A DNA stretch of 64,000 nt from Eulemur rufifrons (taxonomy: Eukaryota; Chordata; Mammalia; Primates; Lemuridae), in contig NC_090997.1 of the NCBI RefSeq assembly GCF_041146395.1, positions 35,195,501-35,259,500 of the forward strand, given 5' to 3'. Below the pieces are notes generated by a model, which did not search any database, was not told the origin of the DNA, and saw nothing but the letters and a program-made list of their open reading frames with translations. Position 1 is the first letter of the stretch, and every line of letters begins with the position of its first letter. Both the position numbers and the translations under genes were made by a program. This document shows, piece by piece, positions 48,128 to 59,350 of this stretch.

Positions 48128-48995
48128 CAGAAACAAAAGGATAGGGTTAAGTTCAAGGAACACAAAATGCAATCTGAAAGAGCTACCATTACCCAAAGCT
48201 GGAAAAATGTAAGCAACAAACTAAATTATAGAGCACTGGATAACATAAAATATAAAAAATAAATATCCATGAGTCTATAGTGATACATATGAATTGTTGA
48301 ACAAACAGACTCTAGCAAAGAGACAATCTTCCTTATAGAAAAATTCCAAATAATATATGTATGATGAAGTTTTAACTCTTACTCCTTTGAATGTGGGCTA
48401 AATAGTGACTGGCTTCCAAGGAATAGTATATGCAAAGAGAAAAATAGTAAGTTTACAGTTACTGGCTAATGCCACTTTAACCAAGTGATCAATATGACAA
48501 AACATAACAGTGATAAATAATGTTCATATCATAGACCCCGATGAGATTTGAGGAGAAAGATACTTTAATGTAATATTTCTAAAAACCTACAACCTCAGTC
48601 TAATCATGAGGAAAAAAATTAGACAAATCCCAATTGCTTGGCATTCTATAAAATACCTAATCAGTACACCTCAAAAACTTCAAGGTCATACATGCAAAGA
48701 AAGACTACAAAACTGTCACAGAGCAGAAGAGCCTAAAGAGACATGACAATTAAATGCAAAATGGGGTTCTGGATACTGGAATAGAAATTGAACATTAATG
48801 GAAAAACTGGTGAAATATGAATACAGTCTGAATTTTATTTAATATAGCAATATTGGTTTCTTAGTTTTGAAAATGTATCCTGGTAATGTCAGATGATACT
48901 TTAGGGGAAAATGAAACCAGGGTATATGAGAACTCTGTACTATATTTACAACTCTTCTGTAAATTTAAAATTATTCCAAAATAAAAAATTTTTAC
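48128..48995 (+). mobile_element. old L1M element 3' UTR region, sense
   Basis: The word order is 'aaggaacacaaaatgcaatc', 'tctagcaaagagacaatctt', 'aaatcccaattgcttggcat', 'tggggttctggatactggaa' and 'taaatttaaaattattccaa' followed by an A-rich end. It matches an old L1M 3' region. It has no coding sequence. Confidence 0.65.
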
Positions 48996-49360
48996 TATAA
49001 ACAAACTGTGTCAAAGAAAGTCCTTGTGTGCACATGAGTCTATGTATGTGTCTGTATATGTGTGTGCATGAATGTCAGTTAGTACACTTTAAAATATTGC
49101 TGACAATTCCAAAATATTGAGTAATATTTACAACTATTTTTAGTTTAATATTTCTACTATATTTTAGCTATTTCTTTACATGATCATAAACCCACATGGC
49201 TTATATGTGCACCTTGGTATACTTAAATATATCTTTATGTTTATGTTTATTTTCATTCAGCTGTGAAATTAAAGCATTCTAAATGTCAACTTTCTTGAGT
49301 GATAAAGACTCTCTATCCAGGGACATGAGCCAATGGAAAGCCAGAGCATGTACTTGATTT
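48996..49360. other. unassigned sequence between two L1 remnants
   Basis: Nothing recognised beyond short TG-rich words (49030-49075). Confidence 0.45.
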
Positions 49361-49361
49361 T

Positions 49362-50168
49362 TTTTAAATAGGCAAAGACTTTAATATGTATTTCTTCAAA
49401 GAAGTTATACAAATAGCCAATATGCACATGAAAAGATGTTGAACATCACCAGTCATCAAAGAAATGCAAATCAAAAGCACAGTGAAATACCACCTTACAC
49501 CTACTAGGATGGCTCTTTAAATAAACAAAAAATGGAAAATAACAAGTGTTGGCAAGAATGTGGAGAAATCACAACCCTTTTGCATTGTAGCTCCTGTGGA
49601 AAACAATGTGGTAGTTCCTCAAAAAATTAAACAGAGAATCACCATGTTGCCAAGCAATTCCATTCATAAGTACATGCTCAAAACAATCAAAAACAAAGAC
49701 TTCAACAGATATTTGTACACCAGTGTTCATTCCAGCATTATTCACAATAGCCAAAAGATGGAAACAACCCCAACATTCATCAACAGATGAATGGATAACC
49801 AAAATATGGTGTAGACATGCAATGGAATATTATTCAGTCATAAAAAGGAATGAAGTTCTGATACATGCTACAACATGGATGAACCTTCAAAACATTATGC
49901 TAAGTGAAATAAGTTAGACACACAAGGACAAATATTATAAGATTCCAATTGTATGCAATATCTAAAATAGACAAATTCAAAAATACAGAAAGTAGATTAG
50001 AGGTTACTAGAGGTTGGGGGCAGGGGTCATGAGGAATTAATGCTTATTGGTTATACAGTTTCTGTTCTTAGGAATAGAAATTTTTGGAAATTGATAGTGG
50101 TGATGGTCGTGCATCACTGTGAATGTAATGAATTTCTCTGAATTGTACACTTAAAAATGTTTAAAATG
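49362..50168 (+). mobile_element. old L1M, ORF2 end and 3' UTR, sense
   Basis: It starts in the ORF2 C-terminal coding part ('acaaatagccaatatgcaca', 'gaaatgcaaatcaaaagcac'). It continues through 'ttcacaatagccaaaagatg' and 'aatggaatattattcagtca' near the ORF2 end, then a 3' UTR ending at 'cttaaaaatgtttaaaatga'. The 64-77 codon frames here are ORF2 fragments broken by stops. Confidence 0.9.
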
Positions 50169-50169
50169 A

Positions 50170-50455
50170 GGGTCAGGTACAGTAGCTCATGCCTATAATC
50201 CCAGCACTTTGGGAGGCCAAGGAAGGAGCATTACTTGGGGCCAAGAGTTTGAGACCAGCCTGGGCAACATAACGAGACCTTGTCTCTACAAGAACTTTAA
50301 AAAAAAAATTAGCTAAGCATGGTGGCACAGGCCTGTAGCCCTAGCTACTCGGGAGGCTGAGGCAAGAGGACTGCTTGAGCCCACAAGTTCAAGGTTGCGG
50401 TGAACTGTGATCATGCCACTTCCCTCTACCCTGAGTGACAGAGCAAAGCCCTATA
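50170..50455 (+). mobile_element. Alu, AluJ-like, sense, lacking its poly-A tail
   Basis: It starts 'gggtcaggtacagtagctca' and runs through both arms to 'gtgacagagcaaagccctat', where the usual 'ctgtctc' plus poly-A should follow. Instead L1 ORF2 sequence begins. The middle A-run (50298-50308) is present. It was inserted at the tail of the L1M to its left. Confidence 0.9.
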
Positions 50456-51212
50456 CTGGCACAAGACAGAGACATAGACCAATGGAACAGAACTCAGAAC
50501 CCAGATATAAAACCACCCTCACATAGCCATATAATCTTTGACAAAGCAGACAAAAACATACACTGGAGAAAAGCATCCTTATTCAATAAATGGTGCTGGG
50601 AAAATTGGATAGCCACATGGAGAAGACTGAAACAGGATCCGCACCTCTGAGCTCACAAAAATCAACTCATGGTGGATGAGAGACTTAAACCTAAGGCATG
50701 AAACTATAAGAATTCTAGCAGAAAATGTTGAAAAAACTCTTATAGACATTGACCTAGGCAAATAATTTATGAAGAAGACCCCAAAGGCAATCACAGCAGC
50801 ATAAAAATAAATAAATGGGACCAGATCAAATTAAAAAGCTTCCGCACAGCCAAGGAAACTATCTTGAGAGCAAACAGACAACCTACAGAATGGGAGAAAA
50901 TATTTGCATACTACACATTGGATAAAGGGCTGATAACTAGAATCTATATAGAACTCAGGAAACTCAGCAAGGAAACAATCAAATAACTCCATTAAAAAGT
51001 GGGCAAAAGACATGAACAGAAACTTTTCAAAAGAAGACAGACTAATGGCCAACATACATATGAAAAATGCTCAACATCTCTAATCATTGGGGAATGCAAA
51101 TCAAAACCACAGTGAGATATCACTTCCAGTGAGAATGGCTTTTATCAAAAAGTCCCAAAACAATAAATGTTGGCATTGATGCAGAGAGATAGGAACACTC
51201 ATACTTGCTTTT
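50451..51212 (+). mobile_element. L1 ORF2 internal fragment, sense, missing both ends
   Basis: The text runs from 'cagagacatagaccaatgga' through 'ataaatggtgctgggaaaat', 'atgggagaaaatatttgcat', 'cattaaaaagtgggcaaaag' and 'aatgcaaatcaaaaccacag' to 'agataggaacactcatactt'. It then stops without the ORF2 end, 3' UTR or tail. Stops break the frame. The missing 3' end means it did not arise by simple target-primed insertion. Confidence 0.9.
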
Positions 51213-52016
51213 ATTTCCTACAATGATTAAAAAGAATCACTGTCCAGGCTGCTGTAGCCAGAGCTAATTCTAATGGGAGTGAAGAACCTCTTGGGAGTAG
51301 TATTGGATAGGACAGTTTTTTTGTCTTTCAGCAAAAGTGAAGGAACATCAGATTAAAGTTCCGACATCTCTCTAGAGCCTCCAGACCTCACAGAGCTTTT
51401 GTCTCTGGTAACGGTCAAATTGTGAAGTCATCATAATGGCAAATAATATCTCTTGTTTGTTGAAAAGTAACTTGGCATGTATCACTTTTCTATGTGATAT
51501 GTCTAGGATAAATAAGAAAATGTGTGCAAATAAAACTGGCTGTTTAGTGATATGGGAAGAAAAATGTGGAAGGCCACTATTTCCTGAAAAGCTTTGCTAT
51601 TCATCAAGTTCAATTTGGTATGCCTTGGAGGGAAAAACAAGAAAGAATGTATCAAATTCTGTAATATATACTTATTAGTATATCAATAACATCATTGATG
51701 CATGGATTTTTATATGTTTATGCTAATATGGCCTGTTATGAGGTAGCTACTGCATCATTTTTCATGTCTAAATCATTTCCAAAATGACTTAATATTTTTG
51801 TTTGTATTCCCAGATTTTCCCAGTCAACTCCTCTGTCTTTTAAACTGTATACATAAGATGCCAAACCAACTATTAAATTCAGAGAAAAAAATAAAACTCA
51901 AACACATTTATCTTGTTATTGGGTGTTTTTTGGATAAATTAACTTGTTGATTGATGATGGCTGTTGTTCTATCTATTGAGGAGTTGTAGACACAGCCTCT
52001 TACTCTGCCAAATAAC
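51213..52016. other. unassigned sequence
   Basis: No gene recognised. 'tttttttgtctttcag' at about 51317-51332 resembles a splice acceptor, but no convincing exon follows it. The 80-codon frame 51436-51678 is featureless. Confidence 0.4.
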
Positions 52017-52042
52017 AGGGAATTTTTCTTCTTTTTTCTTTT

Positions 52043-52387
52043 CTTTTTTTTTTTTTTGAGACAAAGTCTCGCTTTGTTGCTGGGATAGGGTGAGTGCCAT
52101 GGTGTCAGCCTAGCTCACAGCAACCTCACAGCAACCTCAAACTCCTGGGCTTAAGCGATCCTACTGCCTAAGCCTGCCGAGTAGCTGGGACTACAGGCAT
52201 GCGCCACCATGCTCAGCTAATTTTTTCTATATATATTTTTATTTGGCCAGATCACTTCTTTCTATTTTTAGTGGAGACCGGGTCTCGCTCTTGCTCAGGC
52301 TGGTCTCGAACTCCTGACCTCGAGCAATCCACCTGCCTCTGCCTCCCAGAGTGCTAGGATGACAGGCGTGAGCCACCGTGCCCGGCC
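52043..52387 (-). mobile_element. Alu, strepsirrhine type, antisense, with 11-bp internal duplication
   Basis: A T-rich head (52019-52058) is followed by the complement of both arms, ending 'ccaccgtgcccggcc' at 52387. 'tttctatatatatttttatt', 'ggccagatcacttctttcta' and 'ctcgctcttgctcaggctgg' are the strepsirrhine features. CTCACAGCAAC occurs twice in tandem at 52114-52135. The flanks agggaattttt (52016-52026) and aggaattttt (52388-52397) look like the target duplication. It is less diverged than the other Alus. Confidence 0.95.
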
Positions 52388-52397
52388 AGGAATTTTT

Positions 52398-54898
52398 TTT
52401 TTCCTTGACTTGAATAACTTGTCAGAGTCCATAATGCAGATATAGACAATTTATTCATGATGCCAGGCTCCTGGATAATGATGGAAAATTTCACTCTAAT
52501 CAAGCTAATATTTGGGAAATATCCTGACAATTTGTTGACTTTCTAACTTTATAATCAATAATTTTATACTAGTTATATGTCCACACATTCTTGTATAAAT
52601 TCTTAGGTAAAATACAGCTATAAACTAATTTTGTTAAACCAGATAACCAAAAATTTCAACTATATACAAATTAACATATTAAAATTCATAATCACATCAA
52701 AAATGCTTCTCAAGTGGTAACATCAATCACTAAACTAAGAAAGGATGGTTATTCCTAATCATTAATCATCAGATCAAAATAGGTTACTAACAAAAACATT
52801 AAGATTAGTAGCTTTTAGTTTCTTATTTTGTATACATATTTCCTCAGAAGATTATAGAATCAAAGATAGTAAGATTTCTCATTTTTTTAAAGAAAAACAA
52901 TTCTTTGGTGAGAAATGTTTTCTCTGAAGAATATTAACTTACTTCCCGAGGATATGTTAGGCAGTTTTTATTATTGCTTTTTTCATTTCCTTCTCCTGGA
53001 TTATGGGCTCTCAAAACTGATCCTTAACACTCAAACTCTTGAAATTTGAAGCTAGTGAGATATTATGTCTTATCCACACTCCCCGAAAGTATTACCTACT
53101 CGGCTTTGTGGTATAATGTTTTAGTGCGGCAACTATGCACAGGATGGTGTCTTCCCCATGGCACTCTGGGGGAGATGCCTGCTCCCCCTAACTTAGTGGA
53201 ACCACTTCAATAAACCTTTGCAAGTAAGAATAAGGGAGAAGGGATAGAATAGAAAGTTCTGAGACTTTGCTAGGAATAAAATGTTTTAACTAGGACATTT
53301 TCCAGAGTTATCTGATTCTTGGGTATAATAAATTCTTTGAAAGGATTTTGTGGGAAATGGTAAGTTTATGTTAGTAACATGTGGAACAGAGGCAACAAAA
53401 AGTTCTCTCTTTTTCACCTTCTTTTTTTTTTTTTGTCCCAAGTGTAATCTTTGATCAGTATTCTTGCTCCAACTTCACCTCTGAGTCTGTTTTGAGAGGG
53501 AGCTTAGTGAAAACTTAATTTTTTTTGCATGCCTTTTTGACTGGAGAGTTTTCATAGATGAATAATTTTTGAGCAATAAATTAAAAATATAAGCTCTTAG
53601 TTTCATATGAGCAAGGTATCTTTTTCTTTACTTTCTTAAGTATTATACTTTGCCACCTCTAAATCTATTGTGATTTTTTTCCTAGAATTTTTTTTCTGAA
53701 AATAAAAACATATCATGTCAAAGACCTTGTAAAGCCATGCCTGAGAAACTAAAGTGTGAGTATCTTGATTTCTGCTCCTTGAGAATATGAGTAAGAGAGG
53801 GAACAAAGGATGAGTCACTTTGTCATCCAAAAGACTGAAAAATATGGACTATTTTGAAAAATAGCAAATGTCATTAAAATTTCTGAGAATATATAATTTA
53901 ATTTATATGCTCTGGTTTTCAAAGTAAAATACATTCATTCATATATTTGGAAAATACAGGAAAGGAAAAAAAGAAGCCAATCAAAATCTCACAGAGATAA
54001 TGTTAACATTTTAGACATAATTTTTTTCATAAAAATTTTTTAATAGTGTCAATATTCATATTTTTTAAATCCTAGAGGAAAAATAATCTCAGGGTAATTT
54101 AATTGAATTATTTTGTTTTTCAAAGTAAAACAAATGTTCTTGTAATTATTATCCCTGCTTTCTTGCTACTTTGAGAGTGATATTTTATTTATTTCTTTTA
54201 AATATGAACTGTTTAAGAAGAAACTATACCTAAATTTTTCTAAAACATGCTATTCCACATCCAAAGTGGAATTTTGAATCTCAGTCCAATCATTATAATA
54301 AGCCCAGAGCTAAGAAGACAGAATTCTCTGATATTTATCTTCTTAAAAGGAAGACAATGATGGAGCAAATTAGCATTGATTGAATGAAGTAGGAACACTC
54401 AGTTATGCATAAATATCCTTTATTCAGAATCATTCCACAGACTTTAATATTTTGTTTAAAATCATGAATCTGAGACTTAGTAGAATTATTCAAGACATCA
54501 GGTTTTTTTTTTAACCATCAATATTAAGAATCATGAGAGAATTGAACCAAGGCTTTTCACTTTTCTCTTGGGACAAGTTAAAGGCGGAGCTAAGAGGAGG
54601 GGCAGAATGCTGTTGAGTCCAGTGCTTTGGTCTAGTTATCATTAACTTTTGCAGTGACCACAGATTGACCTTCTAATGCAGCCAGCTCTCTCAAAATACT
54701 TGTTTTTGGTCACAAAGGGAAACAAAATAAGTACGCATGAGTCACTCCACATTCTTTAAAGTTACTAGCAAAACAATTTTCTTAAGAAAAAAGCAGTATC
54801 CTCATTATCTTAAAAGAATATACTTTAAATAATTAAATAATATGAGGAAATTACCTAAAGAGAAGATGCAAACATTTTAATTTAATCAGAGGTTCTAG
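52398..54898. other. AT-rich unassigned sequence
   Basis: About 2.5 kb with no gene or repeat family recognised. 53090-53225 is GC-richer and ends 'caataaacctttgc', which resembles an LTR polyadenylation region but is not enough to call. T runs lie at 53424-53435 and 53520-53527. Confidence 0.45.
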
Positions 54899-54899
54899 C

Positions 54900-54911
54900 T
54901 GTATCTTCTCT
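54900..54911. repeat. left target-site sequence of the inverted L1
   Basis: TGTATCTTCTCT here resembles TGTATTCTCTCT at 56628-56639, right of the inverted part (10 of 12 positions agree). This is consistent with one insertion event covering 54912-56633. Confidence 0.55.
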
Positions 54912-55278
54912 TTTTTTAAGTTTCAAAATATCAAGGGGGTACAAATGTTTTTGTTACTTGGATACATTGTATAATCCTGAAGTCTGGGATTTTAATGTGC
55001 TCATCACCAGAACAGTGTACATCGTACCTGATAGGTAAATTTTTATCCCTCATCCACCTCCAAATCTTCCTTCTTCTTAGTTTCCAATGTCCTTTATACC
55101 TCTTTGTGCCTGTGTGTACCCATCATTTAGATTCCACTTATTAGTGAGACTATGTGGTGTTTGTTTTTCCATTCCTGAGATACTTCACTTAGGATAACGG
55201 TCTCCAGTTCCATTCAAGTTGCTGCAAGAGACATTATATCATTACTTTTTATGGTTGAGTAGTCCTCCAGTGGAGATC

Positions 55279-55309
<31 letters not shown>

Positions 55310-55318
55310 CCCACATTT
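54912..55318 (-). mobile_element. L1 3' end, antisense (3' half of a twin-primed insertion)
   Basis: A T-rich head (54911-54918) is followed by 'aagtttcaaaatatcaaggg' and the complemented 3' UTR. The complemented ORF2 end follows ('cacttattagtgagactatg', 'actttttatggttgagtagt'), with a (CA)n run at 55281-55309. The 3' end is the same type as at 13690. The (CA)n is a length-variable part of the element. At 55319 the orientation flips. Confidence 0.9.
55281..55310. repeat. (AC)n microsatellite inside L1
   Basis: About fourteen uninterrupted AC units, followed by a short C run. Confidence 0.9.
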
Positions 55319-56633
55319 TTGGAAATCAAAAGATTCCTTGAACTGAACAACAAAGGGGATACAAGCTTTCGAAAATCTATGGGATACAACAAAATCAGTG
55401 CTAGGAGAAAAGTTCATAGCCTTAAATACCTACATCAAAAGGACAGAAAGATCACAAATTAACAACCAAATGACACATCTCAAGGAGCTAGAAAAAGAAG
55501 AACAAACCAAACACAAAGCCAGCAGAAGAAAAGAAATAACAACACTCAGAGAAGAACTAAGAAAAATGCAAACCAAAAAAGAAATACAAAGGATCAACAA
55601 ACCAAAAGGTGGTTCTTTGAAAAGATAAACGAAATCAATAGACCACTAGCCAGATTAACCAAAAATAAGAGGGAAAGGATTCAAATAAATTTAATTAAAA
55701 AAGAAAAAGGAGACACTACAACTGATACCATAGAAATACAAAATATCATCCATGAATACTATGAAAACCTCTATGCACACAACTAGAAAACCTAGGAGAA
55801 ATGGATAAATTCCTGGAAACACACAACCTCCCAAGCCTGAATCAGAAAGAAATAGAAACCCTGAACAGATCAATAATGAACAGCAAGATTGAAACAGTAA
55901 TAAAAAATCTCCAGACTAAAAAAGAAGTCCCAGACAAAATGGATTCACAGCCAAATTCTACCAGACCCATAAAGAAGAACTGGTTTCTATCCTACAGAAA
56001 TTATTCCATAACATCAAGAAGGAGCAAATCTCTCCCTAGCTCATTCTATGAAACCAGTATCACCTAGATACCAAAGCCTGGAAAGGACACAGCAAAAAAG
56101 AAAACCACAAATCAATATCACTTATGAACATAGATGTAAAAATTCTTATCAAAATACCAGAAACTGAATTTAACCACACATTAAAAAGATAATTCATCAT
56201 GATCAAGTGGGTTCATCCCAGGGATGCCAGGATGGTTCAACATATGCAAATCAATAAATGTGATCGACCACATAAACAGAAGCAAGAATAAAGACCATAT
56301 GATTATCTCAATAGATGCAGAAAAAGCATTTGATAAAATCCGGCATCCTTTCATGAAAAAGAAAAACATCAACAAACTAGGCATAGAAGGAACATAACTC
56401 AAAATTATAAAAGCCTTATATAATAAAGCCACAGCTAACATCATACTGGATGGGGAAAAGTGGAAAGCATTCTCCCTAAGAACTGGAACAAGACAAGTGT
56501 GCCCACTGTCACCACTTCTATTCTACTTAATACTGAATGTCCTAGCCAGAGCAAGACAAAGAAATAAAGGGCACCCAAACTGAGAAAGAGGAGGCCAAAC
56601 TAACCCTGTTTGTTAATGATAAGATCTTGTATT
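55319..56633 (+). mobile_element. L1 ORF2 middle part, inverted relative to 54912-55318
   Basis: In sense orientation it carries the ORF2 region between endonuclease and reverse transcriptase. It then has early RT text ([15 protein letters not shown] from 56205, 'gatgcagaaaaagcatttga') and [12 protein letters not shown] at about 56493-56528. The active-site region reads FVND at about 56609-56620 in place of the family's F-A-D-D, so one catalytic aspartate is lost. Several stops and frameshifts break the frame. No 3' end follows. Confidence 0.92.
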
Positions 56634-56639
56634 CTCTCT

Positions 56640-58085
56640 TATAGCTGGGCTTAACCACAGCAAAACAGCAGAAGTTCTGGAGTTCACTGAACACCTCCCG
56701 GAAAATCTAGCTGTCAAGGAAAGCTTGAGGCTTCTGTACCCAGAGTATAGCTGCTAGCTTTTACCTTGAAGCAGTAGTTTCTAGGGTGGAAGATGATAGT
56801 TCTTTGAGATTAGGGCAAGAAACTTTTCCCTAGAAAACGATGAGCAAAAGTTGGGTCAGAGTAATAGCATATTTTGGAAATGTTCATCAGAGAGCCTGAT
56901 GAACAAAGTCAATCCTGCCCCATTTATTTCTCTAAAGAAATAGCCCTCAAAGAAGAGATGAAAATTTAAGAGAGAGTAAAATTTAAGAAGATATCTTTCT
57001 GTGCAGGCTTATAATATCCTAAGCAGGACAGCCAATGAGTAGCTTCATATTAATAAATTAATTATTTGCCTTAGCTGATGTAATTATTTATGTGAATTAT
57101 AATTGGATATAACAACTACCAAAAAGCAATACAATTGTCAGAATGCTGTGAAGTGCTTAAAAAAAAGGTGTTTAGAAAAACTAAATAATGATACCATTAG
57201 ATCATATCTGTACAAAAGAAAGAAATATACTCAAAAGAAAGTATAGCTGAAAAGTACCTTGTTCAAGTATATATGGAATATATGTTTCCTACATTTAGTT
57301 GAAAATACATGTATTCATTTCCTATTTCCTACTGGGCTACAGAAATCAGAGATACTGTATCACAAGAAAAGTTAGATATTGGAATAGGATAAAACCCATA
57401 GTATTATAAATTATACTTTTATTTTAATATCACTAAATTATTTAAGGGAATAGAGAGAATAATAAGCTTGATGTTTTTAACCCCATCAAATTAGGCTACC
57501 CACACTATTATTCAAATTTTTGAAAAAATGATAACTATTCTTAATATACTTGGTAAAATTCTGCTCGTTTAACAAAGTTATCTTTTTTCCTACCAAACAG
57601 CTGTTAGCTATTAAAACAATGGACTTTGAACTTCAATCTTTAAACATGTGCAAATATTTATATATCTGCAACTTAAGAAAAATGTTTTCCCAACACCATT
57701 TAACAAAAAACTAATTTGGCTTTTTAAAAATATTATTATAACATTTCAGGTGTCTCTTAAGACAGTTCAAGCAGCCAGGTTATAATAATATTAATTGTGT
57801 TCAGCCAAAGTCTGTGGTAATTTAGTGGTTACAAATCATTTAGTCAAAGCTGACTACTAGATATTTACCTGTTTATCTTTTGTTCATGTTCCGGTTATAG
57901 CTTTATTTACTCAGAACTAATTGTATAGTGTTATATCATAATTTGAAAAATTAGCATTCTTATTTGAAATAAAAATTCTTTAAACCACTCAATAATCTTA
58001 ATTTGACTAGAGTCAACAGAAATGGTTCATTAGAATCATATTTTTATATCACCCATTGCTTATGGTACCTCACTTTACTCATTCA
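56640..58085. other. unassigned sequence, AT-rich after 57000
   Basis: No gene or repeat recognised. Confidence 0.5.
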
Positions 58086-58089
58086 TTAA

Positions 58090-58345
58090 ACATTCTGGAA
58101 TGTCCATGAGGAGCCAGACACTATGTTCAGAGGTAGTTTACAGAGATAATAAGAAATAGTCCTTGTTTCTAAAGAGTTGAAAATAAATTATAATAATATT
58201 GTAATATAGGTGCTATAATAAGTATTTGCAGAGGGTGTCATGAGAGAAGAGGGAAGACAGAATGAGGGTTTAGTGCAGTCTAGGTGTGGAGGTAAGAACA
58301 CACTTCAAAAAGAGGTGACATAATCTGATATTTGAAGGTTAATTA
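58090..58345 (+). repeat. ancient interspersed repeat, sense (family not assigned)
   Basis: 'gaggagccagacactatgtt', 'agatgataagaaatagtcct'-like text, 'ggtgctataataagtatttg' and 'aaaaagaggtgacataatct' follow the phrase order also seen around 19741-20200. Confidence 0.5.
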
Positions 58346-58534
58346 CAACTATTTGTTTTATGGCTAAAGGCCAAACTCAGCTTAATCTTTTCATGATAGA
58401 AGAAGCATTTACACATGTGTTTTGTTTAGATATGGGCATCCTTCCTTTAGACCCTCCTCTTGAATAGTCTTCCTGCTTACCTTTGATCATATAATTACCT
58501 AATTGCAAATTTGACAGGTTTTTATCCATCATCT
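58346..58534. other. unassigned sequence
   Basis: Nothing recognised. Confidence 0.5.
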
Positions 58535-58700
58535 ATCCCAGTAGTTTTCAAAATTTGGTGTGCCTCAGAATTACCTGAAAAGATTGTTAGAACATAGATT
58601 GCTGTGTCCCACCCTAGAGTTTCTGATTCAGTAGGTCTGGGCTGGAGATTGAAAACTTGCAGTTTTAACAAGTTCCCAGGTGATACTGATACTATTGGTC
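58535..58700 (+). mobile_element. MER5A-like hAT (Charlie) element, left part
   Basis: 'cccagtagttttcaaaattt', 'cagaattacctgaaaagatt', 'agattgctgtgtcccaccct', 'agagtttctgattcagtagg' and 'acaagttcccaggtgatact' are MER5A landmarks in order. It stops where an LTR begins at 58701. Confidence 0.88.
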
Positions 58701-59052
58701 TGTCTTAGTTCAGGCAACTATTAATATAACAAAATACTATAGACTGGGTGGCTTATAAACAACAGAAATTTATTTCTCACAGTTCTAGAGGTTGAGGACT
58801 GAGATCAGGGTGCCAGAAGGATCAGGTTCATGGTGAGGGCCGTCTTCCTGATTTATAGACATTGTCTTACTGTGTCCTCACGTGGCAGAAAAAAGCTCTG
58901 GCCTCTTCTTAGAAGGACACTAATCCCATCCATGAGAGCGCCACCTCATGGCCTAACTACCTCCCAAAGGCCCCACCTCCAAATGCCATCAAATTGGGAA
59001 TAGAATTTCAATATATGAATTTGGGGAGGACATAAACTTTCAGTCCATAACA
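58701..59052 (-). mobile_element. MLT1B-like solo LTR, antisense, inserted at MER5
   Basis: It starts TGTCTTAGTTCAGGC and ends ...CAGTCCATAACA, the complemented LTR ends. The flanking 5-mers tggtc (58696-58700) and tggtt (59053-59057) agree at 4 of 5 positions, as expected for an aged ERVL-type target duplication. Inside are 'gactgggtggcttataaaca' and 'ggcctaactacctcccaaag'. Confidence 0.9.
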
Positions 59053-59222
59053 TGGTTAATGAACTATACTTTGCTGATTATCAGAATCAGCTGGGAATGT
59101 GTTAAATATTTGGACTTTCAGGGCCCACTCTTAGAGATTCAAATTTAATTGGGCAGAAACAAGGAATTTGTATTTTTATGTATTTCCCCAGTTGATTCTT
59201 ATTATTGAAAAAATTTGGGATC
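59053..59222 (+). mobile_element. second MER5-like segment
   Basis: 'gaactatactttgctgatta', 'tcagaatcagctgggaatgt' and 'gagattcaaatttaattggg', then 'ccccagttgattcttatt', are MER5-type words. It lies in the same orientation as the left part. The word order starts again from the element's beginning, so it looks like a second copy and not the remainder of the first. Confidence 0.6.
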
Positions 59223-59224
59223 CA

Positions 59225-59350
59225 CTGACATCATCCAGTCCTCTCATTTCACAAATGATAAAATTGAGATGTAGAAAAGTTATGAGAATTCACCAAAAAC
59301 ACACAGCTAACAAGGAATAGAGCAAGCTCTCTTTCCCATTATGTCTCATT
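59225..59350 (+). repeat. MIR fragment, sense
   Basis: 'ctctcatttcacaaatgata', 'aaattgagatgtagaaaagt' and 'acacagctaacaaggaatag' match the MIR core. Confidence 0.75.

Noticed and set aside
51317..51680. Acceptor-like tttttttgtctttcag followed by an exon
   Set aside because: Stops occur soon in the frames downstream and no donor with a continuous frame was found.
55398..56067. 76- and 88-codon plus-strand frames as genes
   Set aside because: They are pieces of L1 ORF2 separated by stops.
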